Assembly: GCA_009784895.1 (NCBI GenBank)
Contig: WQXJ01000019.1
Coordinates: forward strand, 1 to 41,411
Direction of reading: 5' to 3'
Length of the DNA: 41,411 bases
From: Micrococcales bacterium
GTDB taxonomy: Bacteria > Actinomycetota > Actinomycetes > Actinomycetales > WQXJ01
In this document: in pieces, positions 23,022 to 30,824 of the stretch
How the letters are laid out: each line of letters starts with the position of its first letter
Numbering within the stretch: position 1 is the stretch's first letter
The notes under the pieces: generated by a model
The model's database searches: none
The model's input: only the letters and a program-made list of their open reading frames with translations
What the model was told of the DNA's origin: nothing
Made by a program: the position numbers and the translations under genes

Positions 23022-24829
23022 TTCTTGTCCTGGCCGGTTTGGGCGTCATCGTCAGGCAGATCTGCCGGGGCCTCGGCTTGATCGCGCAAAAAGTCCGGCA
23101 AATTGGACTGGGCACTTTCAAGGTCTTCAGCGGCGGACTCTAGCTCTGGTTCCGGTTCTGGTTCCGGTCCCGGCTTGGCCGCGGAGCCGAGTCTGGACCC
23201 GAAGGCGGGCCTAGGTTGAGCAATGGAGCCGAATCTGGACTTGAAACCGGACTTGGGTTCAGCGCCGGGTTCGTCACCTGGTTCTGATGCCTCATCCTGG
23301 TCGGGCGCTGGCTTGGTGATAGAGCCGAATCTGGACTTGAAACCAGCCTTAGGTTCGAATTCAGGCCCAGGTTCTGATGCCTCATCCTGGTCGAGCGCTG
23401 GCTTGGTGATAGAGCCGAATCTGGACTTGAAACCGGGCTTAGGTTCAGCGCCGGGTTCGCCACCTGGTTCTGATGCCTCATCCTGGTCGAGCGCTGGCTT
23501 AGTGATAGTGCCGAATCTGGACTTGAAACCAGACTTAGGTTCGGCGCCGGGTTCGTCTCCAGGCACTTGGGCCGGCTCAGCCACTGGCGCGATATCGGCC
23601 AGTTCGTCGCCCCAGGCTGGGATCTGCGAACCGGTGTTGCCCCACATATCAACCCCACCAGCCGTCACCGGCAGGCGAGTCGGTCCACCTGGGCGAGGGC
23701 CGTCATCGGACGTGTCTGGTTCCTGCCACCGCTTTGGCCGGTCTAACCGGACGGTCTCGGTCTCAGCCAGCGCCTCACCGACCTTTGGAATTGATTCGGA
23801 AGTCAGGCGCTGGTGTTCGCGGGCAGCCGCGGCCGAGGCCCGCTTGGCGGCTTCGAGGCGTTGCCGGTTGTCTTCGGCTAGGGCGGCCTGGTGTTCGGCC
23901 TCGGCGTCCTCAGCCGCCACGGCCTGGTCGAGGTCCGCCAGCATTGACCGAGCGTCTTCGACAATGTCGGCTTCGGACGCGTCCAGGCCATGAAGCAGCC
24001 AACGCACAACCGCGATCTCCGCCAGGAAACCAGCCCGGCCCTCAAGGTGAGGATCTTCGAGGTCAAGGCGGTGGCGGCGATAGGAGGCGATGACTGATTC
24101 GGCCACATCAGGGGCTGTCGCCGCCAGTAGTGGGGCTAGATCCTCAGCTGGATCGGATACCCGCACGGCGGCCAGGTCAAGCAGGGCCGTCACCCTGCCG
24201 GCTTCAACTTGGACGTGTTCGGGTGCCATGTCGCCGTGTATCACCACGGGGGTGAAAACCCACATGTCATCGTCGTCAAGGCGGGCTTGCCAGCGGTCGA
24301 CTAGGCGTTCGGTGACGTGGCCCGATGCCGCGGCCCGGCCAACCTCTTTGCGCAAGTTGCCGCGGTAAGTGTCTGGGGTTAGGACCGGTTGACCGGCTTT
24401 GCGCGGCAGTTCCGGTGGCAGGGTGTGGAATGCAGCTAGCGCCCGGCCCAAGCCTGCGGCCAAACCTGGGCCGGGGTCGAGTAGTTCGATGACCAGCTGG
24501 GTACCGGGCGGCTCGGGGTAGACCATTACGGCCATGCCGGTGGGAGCGACAGCAAAGCCACGTGGGCGGACCACTTCAAACGGCAGCGCGCCGCCACCGG
24601 CCGCGCCTTCAAGTAGGCGCAGTAGTTTGACTTCGGCTTCTTGGCCGTCGGCGGCGGCCTTGTTGTGGGGAATGCGAATAACCCAGCGGCGCTTGGTGGC
24701 GTCTTGGGCTGTGGCATAACTGAAATCCGCGCCAATGTGGCTCATTGCCACGCTGGTCAGGTCCAGCCCCGGCACCGCCGCAGTTGCCAGCGCCGCCAGG
24801 GCATAGGGATTCGCATTGGTGTCTACCAC
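23018..24829 (-). CDS. Aminoglycoside/macrolide phosphotransferase-family kinase with repeat-rich tail
   Basis: A 603-residue protein. Residues about 1-310 form an APH-type kinase domain. Visible are WVIRIP for the ATP lysine/arginine region, VIHGDMAPEHVQVEAG as the catalytic HGD loop (the usual Asn is His), LLDLAAVRVSDPAEDLA as the metal-binding loop, and a Trp-Leu-Leu-His-Gly helix. A helical, Ala/Glu-rich stretch follows (about 310-350), then a disordered acidic, Pro-rich tail with four copies of a 30-32 residue repeat centred on GFKSRFGSI. The family is common beside adnAB and uvrD2 in actinobacteria; substrate is unknown and antibiotic resistance is not implied. The GTG start (24827-24829) lies 6 nt after TACGGT. 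Its promoter abuts that of uvrD2. Confidence 0.8.
   Translation of the reverse strand: MVDTNANPYALAALATAAVPGLDLTSVAMSHIGADFSYATAQDATKRRWVIRIPHNKAAADGQEAEVKLLRLLEGAAGGGALPFEVVRPRGFAVAPTGMAVMVYPEPPGTQLVIELLDPGPGLAAGLGRALAAFHTLPPELPRKAGQPVLTPDTYRGNLRKEVGRAAASGHVTERLVDRWQARLDDDDMWVFTPVVIHGDMAPEHVQVEAGRVTALLDLAAVRVSDPAEDLAPLLAATAPDVAESVIASYRRHRLDLEDPHLEGRAGFLAEIAVVRWLLHGLDASEADIVEDARSMLADLDQAVAAEDAEAEHQAALAEDNRQRLEAAKRASAAAAREHQRLTSESIPKVGEALAETETVRLDRPKRWQEPDTSDDGPRPGGPTRLPVTAGGVDMWGNTGSQIPAWGDELADIAPVAEPAQVPGDEPGAEPKSGFKSRFGTITKPALDQDEASEPGGEPGAEPKPGFKSRFGSITKPALDQDEASEPGPEFEPKAGFKSRFGSITKPAPDQDEASEPGDEPGAEPKSGFKSRFGSIAQPRPAFGSRLGSAAKPGPEPEPEPELESAAEDLESAQSNLPDFLRDQAEAPADLPDDDAQTGQDKN
23226..23540 (-). 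repeat. Four coding repeats of 90-96 bp in the phosphotransferase tail
   Basis: Repeat starts are at 23226, 23322, 23412 and 23508, giving periods of 96, 90 and 96 bp, all multiples of three. Each unit encodes a basic GFKSRFG(S/T)I core plus KPA-DQDEASEPG and an acidic linker. High nucleotide similarity suggests recent expansion by slippage or unequal crossover. A fifth, shortened unit (AFGSRLGSAAKPG) follows toward the C-terminus. Confidence 0.85.
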
Positions 24830-24835
24830 CCTCTA

Positions 24836-24845
24836 ACCGTAGGGT
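24836..24845. promoter_or_regulatory. Overlapping divergent -10 boxes of the phosphotransferase and uvrD2 genes
   Basis: On the minus strand TACGGT (24836-24841) lies 6 nt from the phosphotransferase GTG. On the plus strand TAGGGT (24840-24845) faces uvrD2. The two boxes share bases, so the promoters should compete for RNA polymerase. Confidence 0.5.
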
Positions 24846-24848
24846 CGA

Positions 24849-26885
24849 ATGTCGGTGGTACTTGAGAAGATGGTCAGCGTGTCAAGACATGACGATGCCG
24901 AGCGCATCCTGGAGGGTTTGGACCCCGAACAGCGGCAAGTGGCAGCCGCGCTGGTGGGTCCAGTATGTGTGGTGGCCGGGGCAGGCACGGGCAAAACCCG
25001 GGCAGTAACTCACCGCATCGCCTATGGCGTGCGCACCGGTACGTACAACCCGGCGGCTGTCATGGCATTGACCTTCACCACCAAGGCGGCAGGTGAACTG
25101 CGTGAACGCTTAGCCGCCTTGGGGGTTAGCGGGGTTCAAGCCAGGACTTTCCATTCGGCCGCGCTGAGGCAGTTGAGCTATTTCCTGCCGCGGGTTGAGC
25201 ATCGAGCGGTGCCGCGGTTGGTGGAACATAAGGCTCGGCTGGTGGCAACGGCGGCGCGGCGACTTGGGCTCGAAGTAGACCGGGCGGCCATTCGTGACCT
25301 GGCGGCAGAGATCGAATGGGCCAAAGTCAACCTGTGGACCGCCCAGGACTATCAGACCAAGGCCGCCAAGGCCGGCCGGGGCCAGCCAGGTGGCTATGCG
25401 CCGCTGGCGGTGGCCAGGCTAATGAATCTCTATGAGGAGATCCTGAGCGAGTCTCAGGCAATGGACTTCGAGGACGTTTTGCTGGCCACGGCGGGTTTGT
25501 TGATGTCCCATCCGGCGGTGGCGAACCAAGTCCGGTCGCAATACCGGCATTATGTGGTGGACGAATACCAAGACGTGTCGCCGCTGCAACAGCGCCTATT
25601 GGATTTGTGGCTGGGGGAGAGGCAGGAAGTCTGTGTGGTCGGTGACCCTGCCCAGACCATCTACACCTTTGCTGGGGCGCGATCCGATTTCCTGACTGGT
25701 TTCACCCGTCGCTACCCCAAGGCGGTCCGGCTCGAGTTGGTGCGGGACTACCGTTCAACCCCCCAAGTCGTTGGGCTGGCCAACGCCGTTGTCCGGGCTG
25801 GGCCAGGGGTTGGCGCGGTTGAATTGGTGGCGCAACGCCCTGCGGGTCCTGAGGTTCGCTTCCAGCGTTACGGCGATGACACCGAAGAGGCAACCGGGGT
25901 GGTCCAGCAAATTGCAGACCTGATCGAACAGGGTGTGCCGGCGGAGGAAATCGCGGTTTTGTACCGCGCCAATTCCCAATCTGAGCCCTTCGAAGCGGCT
26001 CTGGCCAGCGCCGGCATTGCCCATAAGGTGCGCGGCGGCGAACGCTTTTTCGACAGACCTGAGGTGCGCCAGGCCTTGGTTTTGTTGCGAGCCGAATCAA
26101 AGACAAGTTCCGACCTGACTGAGTTGGAGCGGGTGCATGAAGTGCTGCGGGGTAGCGGTTGGACGCCGCAGCCGCCGTCGACGCGCGGCGCCCAGCGTGA
26201 GACCTGGGAGTCGCTCGATGCCTTGGCCTCCTTGAGTCAAGACCTGCTGTCCGGCGGAGCCGGCACGTTGGCCGAGCTGGTCGCCCAAATCGACTTCAGG
26301 GCCTCGAACCAGCACGCCCCCACGCCGGCCGGTGTGCAATTGGCTTCGCTTCACGCCTCCAAGGGACTTGAATGGGAGGCCGTTTTCCTGGTTGGTCTGT
26401 CCAACGGCCTGATGCCAATATCCCTGGCGGACACCCCAGCCCAGGTTGAGGAGGAACGTCGGCTTTTGTACGTTGGCATCACCCGCGCCAAGGTCCACCT
26501 GTTCTTGTCCTTTGCCGCCGCCAGAGTGGTCGGTGGCTCGGCCAATCGCCGGGCGTCGCGCTTCCTCAAGGGTCTGTGGCCCGGCGCCCGCCGGTCCACC
26601 AGCTCAGGTGGCAAGCCGGCAGTTCCAGCCCTGGCAGACCTAACGGCCCAACAAGCCGCGGTGTTCGAAGCCCTCAAACAATGGCGACTGGACCTGGCCA
26701 AACAGGCCGGCCTTCCAGCTTTCACGGTTCTGACCAACGTCACCTTGCGAGCCCTGGCGGTTGAGGGGCCAACCACCGTCAAGGACCTGGCTGCCATACC
26801 TGGGATCGGGCCGTCCAAGCTTGAGCGTTACGGTGAGGAATTGCTGGGCTTGTTGGCCGCGTTTCAACCGGACGAATCTAGCTAG
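24849..26885 (+). CDS. uvrD2: UvrD2-type superfamily 1 DNA helicase with HRDC domain
   Basis: A 678-residue 3'-5' DNA helicase. Motor motifs: Walker A GAGTGKT (44-50), FTTKAAGELRERL, DEYQDVSPLQQ (from Asp238), GDPAQTIYTFAGA, SLHASKGLEWEAVFLVG, and EEERRLLYVGITRAK. Residues about 600-675 form an HRDC domain (FEALKQWRLDLAKQAGLPAF to IPGIGPSKLERYG), the fusion typical of UvrD2. Mycobacterial UvrD2 also has a tetracysteine module between motor and HRDC; no cysteine pairs are seen here, so that module is absent. The ATG at 24849 lies only 3 nt after the TAGGGT box, so a downstream start such as GTG 24855 (9 nt after the box) is also possible. The gene ends 5 bp before the stop of the convergent ThiF-like gene. 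Confidence 0.92.
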   Translation: MSVVLEKMVSVSRHDDAERILEGLDPEQRQVAAALVGPVCVVAGAGTGKTRAVTHRIAYGVRTGTYNPAAVMALTFTTKAAGELRERLAALGVSGVQARTFHSAALRQLSYFLPRVEHRAVPRLVEHKARLVATAARRLGLEVDRAAIRDLAAEIEWAKVNLWTAQDYQTKAAKAGRGQPGGYAPLAVARLMNLYEEILSESQAMDFEDVLLATAGLLMSHPAVANQVRSQYRHYVVDEYQDVSPLQQRLLDLWLGERQEVCVVGDPAQTIYTFAGARSDFLTGFTRRYPKAVRLELVRDYRSTPQVVGLANAVVRAGPGVGAVELVAQRPAGPEVRFQRYGDDTEEATGVVQQIADLIEQGVPAEEIAVLYRANSQSEPFEAALASAGIAHKVRGGERFFDRPEVRQALVLLRAESKTSSDLTELERVHEVLRGSGWTPQPPSTRGAQRETWESLDALASLSQDLLSGGAGTLAELVAQIDFRASNQHAPTPAGVQLASLHASKGLEWEAVFLVGLSNGLMPISLADTPAQVEEERRLLYVGITRAKVHLFLSFAAARVVGGSANRRASRFLKGLWPGARRSTSSGGKPAVPALADLTAQQAAVFEALKQWRLDLAKQAGLPAFTVLTNVTLRALAVEGPTTVKDLAAIPGIGPSKLERYGEELLGLLAAFQPDESS

Positions 26886-26890
26886 GCACA

Positions 26891-27979
26891 TCAATACCAG
26901 GCCGGATCGTCGGCCGCCCAGATGCTCCAGCTGGTGGCTAGGTCCCCCAGGCGGGCTGTGCCGTGGCGGGTGCAGTCTGGGTGGATTTGGTGTTCAGCCC
27001 AGGACGGTGAGTAGTCGGGCAGCGAGAAAGTAATGGACCGGCCCTGGGTGGTGGGGGTCTCGCCAGCCAGGGCCGCCAGAACCTGGGCGGCGCCGTGGGC
27101 ACCGGCCAGGGCAGCCAGAGTCGTGTCCTCACCGCGCCGGCCCAGGGGTGAGGCGGCGCATTGCTGACTGGCCACGACGTACCAGGCCGGGTCGGCCTCG
27201 GCCCGCCACAAGGCCTGGCACCAGGTGCAAGGTCCAGTCAGAGGATTGACCCAAGGCCCGCAGGTGATTGAGATCTCGCCTATGACGATGGGCAAATGCG
27301 GCACCATGTGGGATGAGAGGAAATCAGCGCGATGCGGATCGACCACGTCGCAGCCGGTGATAACCGCGGCGTTGGGTTGGCTCAGCGGACCTTTGGCGCG
27401 AACCTCGCACGGATACCCAGCCAAATCGATGATTCTGGTCAGCGCCTGGATCCTGGGCATGCCGATGTGTTCTGGGCTGTAGACCTGCCCCACGTCACGA
27501 CCCGCCACATCCTGGCGGTCGAACAGCTGGAGGCTGCCAAGGCCGGCGGCGGCCAGGTTAACTGCCAATTGAGCTCCAGTTCGCCCAAGGCCGTAGACCG
27601 ACACGGCCTGACGCAGGCGGCTGGCGGCCGCGTACCAACCCTCGGGTTCGACCAGAGACCGGGTTTCTGCCTCGGCCGCCAGGCGCTCACGTTGCAGGGG
27701 CGGGACGTTCCATTGGTGCGATTGGTTGGCGGCGCGCCGAGTCAGGCAGCCCGCGTCGCCCAGTTGCTTTGTTAGTTCGTGGGCCCGGTGAGGCGCACCG
27801 CCGTGGCGCAAGAGGATCCCGCGCAGATTGGCGCTCGAAGACTCATGGGCCAGCGCTCGTAGCAGTTCTATTTCGCCGGGTCCCTCCAGGTCCAAGATGA
27901 CTCTGATGCGGTGGTCTTCGCCCACTTGGGCGCTGCAATAGCTGCGTTGGTAGACCTTCAGCCCAGGTTTGAGCTGCAT
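26891..27979 (-). CDS. ThiF/E1-family adenylyltransferase-like protein
   Basis: A 362-residue protein. After an N-terminal about 130-residue region (winged-helix-like, with LRALAHESSSANLRGILLRHGG), a Rossmann segment reads AVSVYGLGRTGAQLAVNLAAAGLGSLQLFD, as in ThiF/MoeB/E1 enzymes that adenylate C-terminal glycines. A CxxC pair (Cys251, Cys254) and Cys336 near HPDCTRHG suggest a zinc site. The usual E1 arginine/asparagine motif is altered to RDVGQVYSP, so activity may differ from sulfur-carrier activation. No ubiquitin-like or thiamin gene is adjacent. Such proteins occur beside uvrD2 in several actinobacteria. The start ATG (27977-27979) has GGGAGG 5 nt upstream, one of the few clear ribosome binding sites here. 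Confidence 0.75.
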   Translation of the reverse strand: MQLKPGLKVYQRSYCSAQVGEDHRIRVILDLEGPGEIELLRALAHESSSANLRGILLRHGGAPHRAHELTKQLGDAGCLTRRAANQSHQWNVPPLQRERLAAEAETRSLVEPEGWYAAASRLRQAVSVYGLGRTGAQLAVNLAAAGLGSLQLFDRQDVAGRDVGQVYSPEHIGMPRIQALTRIIDLAGYPCEVRAKGPLSQPNAAVITGCDVVDPHRADFLSSHMVPHLPIVIGEISITCGPWVNPLTGPCTWCQALWRAEADPAWYVVASQQCAASPLGRRGEDTTLAALAGAHGAAQVLAALAGETPTTQGRSITFSLPDYSPSWAEHQIHPDCTRHGTARLGDLATSWSIWAADDPAWY

Positions 27980-28267
27980 GCTTACCTCCCTACTAGGCAG
28001 GTGCTGCCCCAGGGCGGGTCCGCCCAGCCGGCCCCACCCATCACAGCCTGCCGACTTTGCCGCCTCCTGCCTAGAGCTGGCGGCCGGGCTGTGGATAACT
28101 GGTCGCGCCTTGTTGAGTTGGATGCTACCTGTCGAATCCGGCTGGACCCTGCCAGATGCCGTCTCGGCCTCCCACGGTGGACACCAACTGATGCCCTGGA
28201 CTTTGCCCCGCTTCGGTGGTGATCGGCCAAGCTAGACCAATTGGACGCTTTGGGCGATGCTTGACGG
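27980..28267. other. ThiF-like/mca divergent gap, no supported gene
   Basis: About 290 bp. Short plus-strand frames exist, one ending MPWTLPRFGGDRPS at 28235, but none has a start signal or recognisable family. The mca start region shows GATGCT (28256-28261) 6 nt before GTG, a weak leaderless -10 box. Confidence 0.4.
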
Positions 28268-29134
28268 GTGACGAAAGACCTGTCGATTCTGGCTGTCCAC
28301 GCCCATCCAGATGACGAATCGTCCAAGGGCGGCGCCACCATGGCCAAATACGCTGCCCAAGGCATCCGAGTGGTGGTGGCTACGTTCACCGGCGGGGAAC
28401 GGGGAGGAATCCTCAACCCAAAGTTGGCCCACCGGCAGGACATTTTGGACAACCTCACCCAGGTCAGGCGCGACGAAATGGCTGCTGCCGCGGCTGCCCT
28501 GGGGGTTGAGCACCGCTTCTTGGGTCATGTCGATTCGGGCCTACCGGAGGGCGATCCCCTGCCGCCTTTGCCTGAGGGCTGCTTCGCCGCCCTTCCACCG
28601 GCCGAGGCGGCCGAGCCGCTGGTGGCGCTTATCCGCGAAGTCAAACCCCAGGTGCTGACGACCTATGACGAGACAGGCGGATACCCCCACCCAGACCACA
28701 TCCAGACCCACGTTGTCACCCTGGCTGCGCTGGCTCTGGCTTGCGATCCAACCGCCCTACCGGACCTGGGCTCGGCCCATGAAGTGGCCAAGGTTTACTA
28801 CGACCGCGGCTTTACCCTTGAGCGCTTGCAGGCGATTGATCGCGCCATGACCCAGCGCGGCCTGGATTCACCTTTCGTTGAGTGGATTGAACGCCGGCGC
28901 CGCCAAGGCGCACAGCCAGGCGGCGTCAGCGCCCGGATCAACGTTGCCGGGTTCCTTGACGCCCGCGATGCCGCGCTGAGGGCACATGCCACTCAGGTCG
29001 ATCCGAACGGCTGGTTTTTCGCCGTGCCGCGGGCGATTGAGCGTGAAATCTGGCCTTGGGAAGAATTCATGCGAGCCCAGCCGGCCCCTGAGCCAGGAGA
29101 GACCGAAGACGATTTGTTTGCTGGACTGCGCTAG
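28268..29134 (+). CDS. mca: Mycothiol S-conjugate amidase
   Basis: A 288-residue member of the LmbE/PIG-L deacetylase family. The zinc motif AHPDDE occupies residues 12-17 (His13, Asp16, catalytic Asp15), followed by SSKGGATMAKYA. A third zinc ligand lies in GGYPHPDHIQTH. The lysine at position 20 (ESSKG) distinguishes Mca from MshB, which has serine there. Mca hydrolyses mycothiol adducts of toxins into a mercapturic acid and a sugar for recycling, which implies this organism makes mycothiol. It starts at GTG 28268. In M. tuberculosis mca is likewise followed by a hemolysin III homologue and a short-chain cis-prenyl transferase (as I recall). Confidence 0.93.
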   Translation: MTKDLSILAVHAHPDDESSKGGATMAKYAAQGIRVVVATFTGGERGGILNPKLAHRQDILDNLTQVRRDEMAAAAAALGVEHRFLGHVDSGLPEGDPLPPLPEGCFAALPPAEAAEPLVALIREVKPQVLTTYDETGGYPHPDHIQTHVVTLAALALACDPTALPDLGSAHEVAKVYYDRGFTLERLQAIDRAMTQRGLDSPFVEWIERRRRQGAQPGGVSARINVAGFLDARDAALRAHATQVDPNGWFFAVPRAIEREIWPWEEFMRAQPAPEPGETEDDLFAGLR

Positions 29135-29169
29135 CCAGCATCCTCCAACCGCCAGTCCAGGGCTTGGCA

Positions 29170-29844
29170 TCAGCGCAGGGCGGCAATCATCACGGCCGTG
29201 AAGTGGCAGGTGTAACCGGCAATGGTGCAAAGGTGGAAAATCTCGTGGAAGCCAAACCAGCGCGGTGCCGGGTTGGGCCACTTGAGGGCGTAAATGACGG
29301 CCCCGGCGGTGTAGGCCAATCCGCCGGCCAGGATCAGCCAGACCAGCGCCGGACCGCCAGACCGCCAAAAGCTCGGCAAGAACCAGAGGGCTGTCCAGCC
29401 TAGAACCACGTAAATCGGAACGTAGCTCCAGCGAGGGGCTCGAAGCCACAACACCCTAATAAGGATCGCCGCCGCAGCTCCGCACCAAATCAGCCAGAGC
29501 AGCAGCCGCTCCGAACGGCCTGAGAGCAGCAGAACGCACAGGGGTGTGTAGGTGCCGGCAATGATCAGAGCGATATTCGAGTGGTCAAGGCGCCGCAGTA
29601 CGCCAGAAACTGTCCGGCCCCACCGGCCCAGGTGGTAAATCGCAGAATTGGCGAAAAGCATGATGGCGCTGGCTACAAAGACCGAACTGGCTGCTTTGGC
29701 TGCCCGGCCGTGGGCCAAGGCGATCAGAACCACGCCGGAGGCGATAACCAACGGCACCATGCCAGCGTGGAACCAGCCGCGCAGCCGCGGCTTGGGCTCT
29801 ACCAGCTCCGGCATGGCGGCGGGAGAAGCAAGGCTCGAAGTCAC
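29170..29844 (-). CDS. Hemolysin III (PAQR/YqfA) family membrane protein
   Basis: A 224-residue integral membrane protein with seven hydrophobic helices. PAQR zinc-hydrolase landmarks are visible: ANSAIYHL (first His plus Ser), a RRLDHSNIALIIAGTYTP helix with an Asp-His, and the C-terminal FHEIFHLCTIAGYTCHF with two histidines of the metal site. Bacterial members are named for hemolysis by Bacillus HlyIII but are probably membrane hydrolases affecting lipid homeostasis. The GTG start (29842-29844) lies 7 nt after TAGCGT (minus strand). It is divergent from the prenyl transferase gene, with only 49 bp between starts. Confidence 0.88.
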   Translation of the reverse strand: MTSSLASPAAMPELVEPKPRLRGWFHAGMVPLVIASGVVLIALAHGRAAKAASSVFVASAIMLFANSAIYHLGRWGRTVSGVLRRLDHSNIALIIAGTYTPLCVLLLSGRSERLLLWLIWCGAAAAILIRVLWLRAPRWSYVPIYVVLGWTALWFLPSFWRSGGPALVWLILAGGLAYTAGAVIYALKWPNPAPRWFGFHEIFHLCTIAGYTCHFTAVMIAALR

Positions 29845-29851
29845 GTAACCT

Positions 29852-29883
29852 ACGCTACCGTAAGTTCTTCAGTCCGGTAGCAT
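29852..29883. promoter_or_regulatory. Divergent promoters of hlyIII and the cis-prenyl transferase
   Basis: Minus strand: TAGCGT (29852-29857), 7 nt before the hlyIII GTG. Plus strand: TAGCAT (29878-29883), 10 nt before the transferase ATG at 29894. The two -10 boxes are 20 bp apart, so each -35 zone overlaps the other promoter. Confidence 0.5.
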
Positions 29884-29893
29884 TCTAAGCGCC

Positions 29894-30655
29894 ATGCAAC
29901 TCTCTGGCAGCCTTTATCGCTGGTACGAAGGTCGCCTCAAGGCGGCCTTGCCGCAGGACGCCATGCCGCGTCACGTCGGCGTAATCCTTGACGGCAACCG
30001 CCGCTGGGCCAGGGCCGCAGGCGAAGGGGCCGCCGCTGGGCACAGGGCCGGTGCAGACAAGATTGCCGAATTCCTGACCTGGTCAGAAGACGTTGGCGTC
30101 GAGATGGTGACGCTCTGGATGCTGTCGACTGACAACTTGGCCCGCCCTGCCACCGAGCTGGAGGAACTGGTCACGATTATTGAGCAGGCGGTCAGCGACT
30201 TGGCCCTGGCCGGCCGTTGGCAGGTCCAGGTGGTCGGTGCGCTTGACCTGCTGCCATACCAGACGGTCGAGCGTCTGCACGCCGCCGAGGCCGCCACCGC
30301 TGGGGTTGACGGTCTGCATGTCAACGTCGCCATTGGCTACGGCGGGCGCAAGGAGATAGCCGACGCCGTCCGTTCGCTGCTCGACGAACAAGCCAAGGCT
30401 GGCGTGACTTTGGCACAGTTGGCTCAAAAGGTCGACGTTGAACACATCGCCAAACACCTCTACACCTCCGGCCAGCCAGACCCAGACCTGGTTATCCGCA
30501 CCTCCGGCGAACAGCGGCTATCAGGCTTCTTGATGTGGCAGTCGGTCCATTCGGAATTCTATTTCTGCGAGGCCTATTGGCCTGATTTCCGCAAGGTCGA
30601 CTATTTGCGCGCCTTGCGTTCATTCGCCGCCCGAGAGCGCCGCCTGGGGCGCTAG
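29894..30655 (+). CDS. uppS: Cis-prenyl transferase (UppS / short-chain Z-FPP synthase type)
   Basis: A 253-residue enzyme that condenses isopentenyl diphosphate in cis onto an allylic diphosphate. The diphosphate-binding Asp33 is in VILDGNRRWAR. Other motifs are GHRAGADKIAEFLTWSEDVGVEMVTLWMLST, GYGGRKEIADA, DPDLVIRTSGEQRLSGFLMW and the metal-binding SEFYFCEAYWPDF. Gene order (mca, hlyIII, this gene) equals that of Rv1086, a short-chain Z-farnesyl diphosphate synthase, rather than the decaprenyl enzyme. Product length cannot be read from sequence alone. A separate uppS elsewhere would be expected if this is the short-chain enzyme. Confidence 0.9.
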   Translation: MQLSGSLYRWYEGRLKAALPQDAMPRHVGVILDGNRRWARAAGEGAAAGHRAGADKIAEFLTWSEDVGVEMVTLWMLSTDNLARPATELEELVTIIEQAVSDLALAGRWQVQVVGALDLLPYQTVERLHAAEAATAGVDGLHVNVAIGYGGRKEIADAVRSLLDEQAKAGVTLAQLAQKVDVEHIAKHLYTSGQPDPDLVIRTSGEQRLSGFLMWQSVHSEFYFCEAYWPDFRKVDYLRALRSFAARERRLGR

Positions 30656-30783
30656 GAGCCCGTAGCCTGCGCGCCGGCTGTCCGTCAATTGCCCGATGCC
30701 GCCTCCCGGTTGGGGAAAGAACCCAAAGCTCGACCTCACGGACATGGGTATTTGGTGTGGGAGACCTCATGGCCCCGTGACAG

Positions 30784-30824
30784 ATGAGCCCACAAGCAGA
30801 AAGGCCCATAGACTGTGGGCTCAT
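30784..30824 (+). promoter_or_regulatory. Perfect 11-bp inverted repeat over the first dsbA-like promoter
   Basis: ATGAGCCCACA (30784-30794) and its exact inverse TGTGGGCTCAT (30814-30824) bracket the -10 box TAGACT (30809-30814). Arm centres are 30 bp apart, close to three helical turns. The right arm overlaps the ATG at 30823; the left arm covers the -35 zone. This looks like an operator for a dimeric or looping regulator. Confidence 0.6.

Noticed and set aside
23226-23540. Regularly spaced repeats resembling a CRISPR array
   Set aside because: The periods are multiples of three, the spacers are themselves similar, and the repeats translate to a conserved protein motif. There are no cas genes.
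23223-23993. A repetitive 256-codon plus-strand frame
   Set aside because: It mirrors the repeat tail of the phosphotransferase. The minus-strand frame connects to a kinase domain and has acidic/basic pattern conservation between units; the plus frame does not.
23018-24829. Calling the phosphotransferase an antibiotic resistance gene
   Set aside because: The APH fold is shared by many metabolic kinases, and this gene's place beside adnAB and uvrD2 is conserved in actinobacteria, so resistance is not supported.
27911-28235. Plus-strand small frames upstream of mca
   Set aside because: Two overlapping frames are both possible, neither with a promoter or ribosome binding site, and each overlaps the thiF-like gene start. 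Kept only as a gap note.
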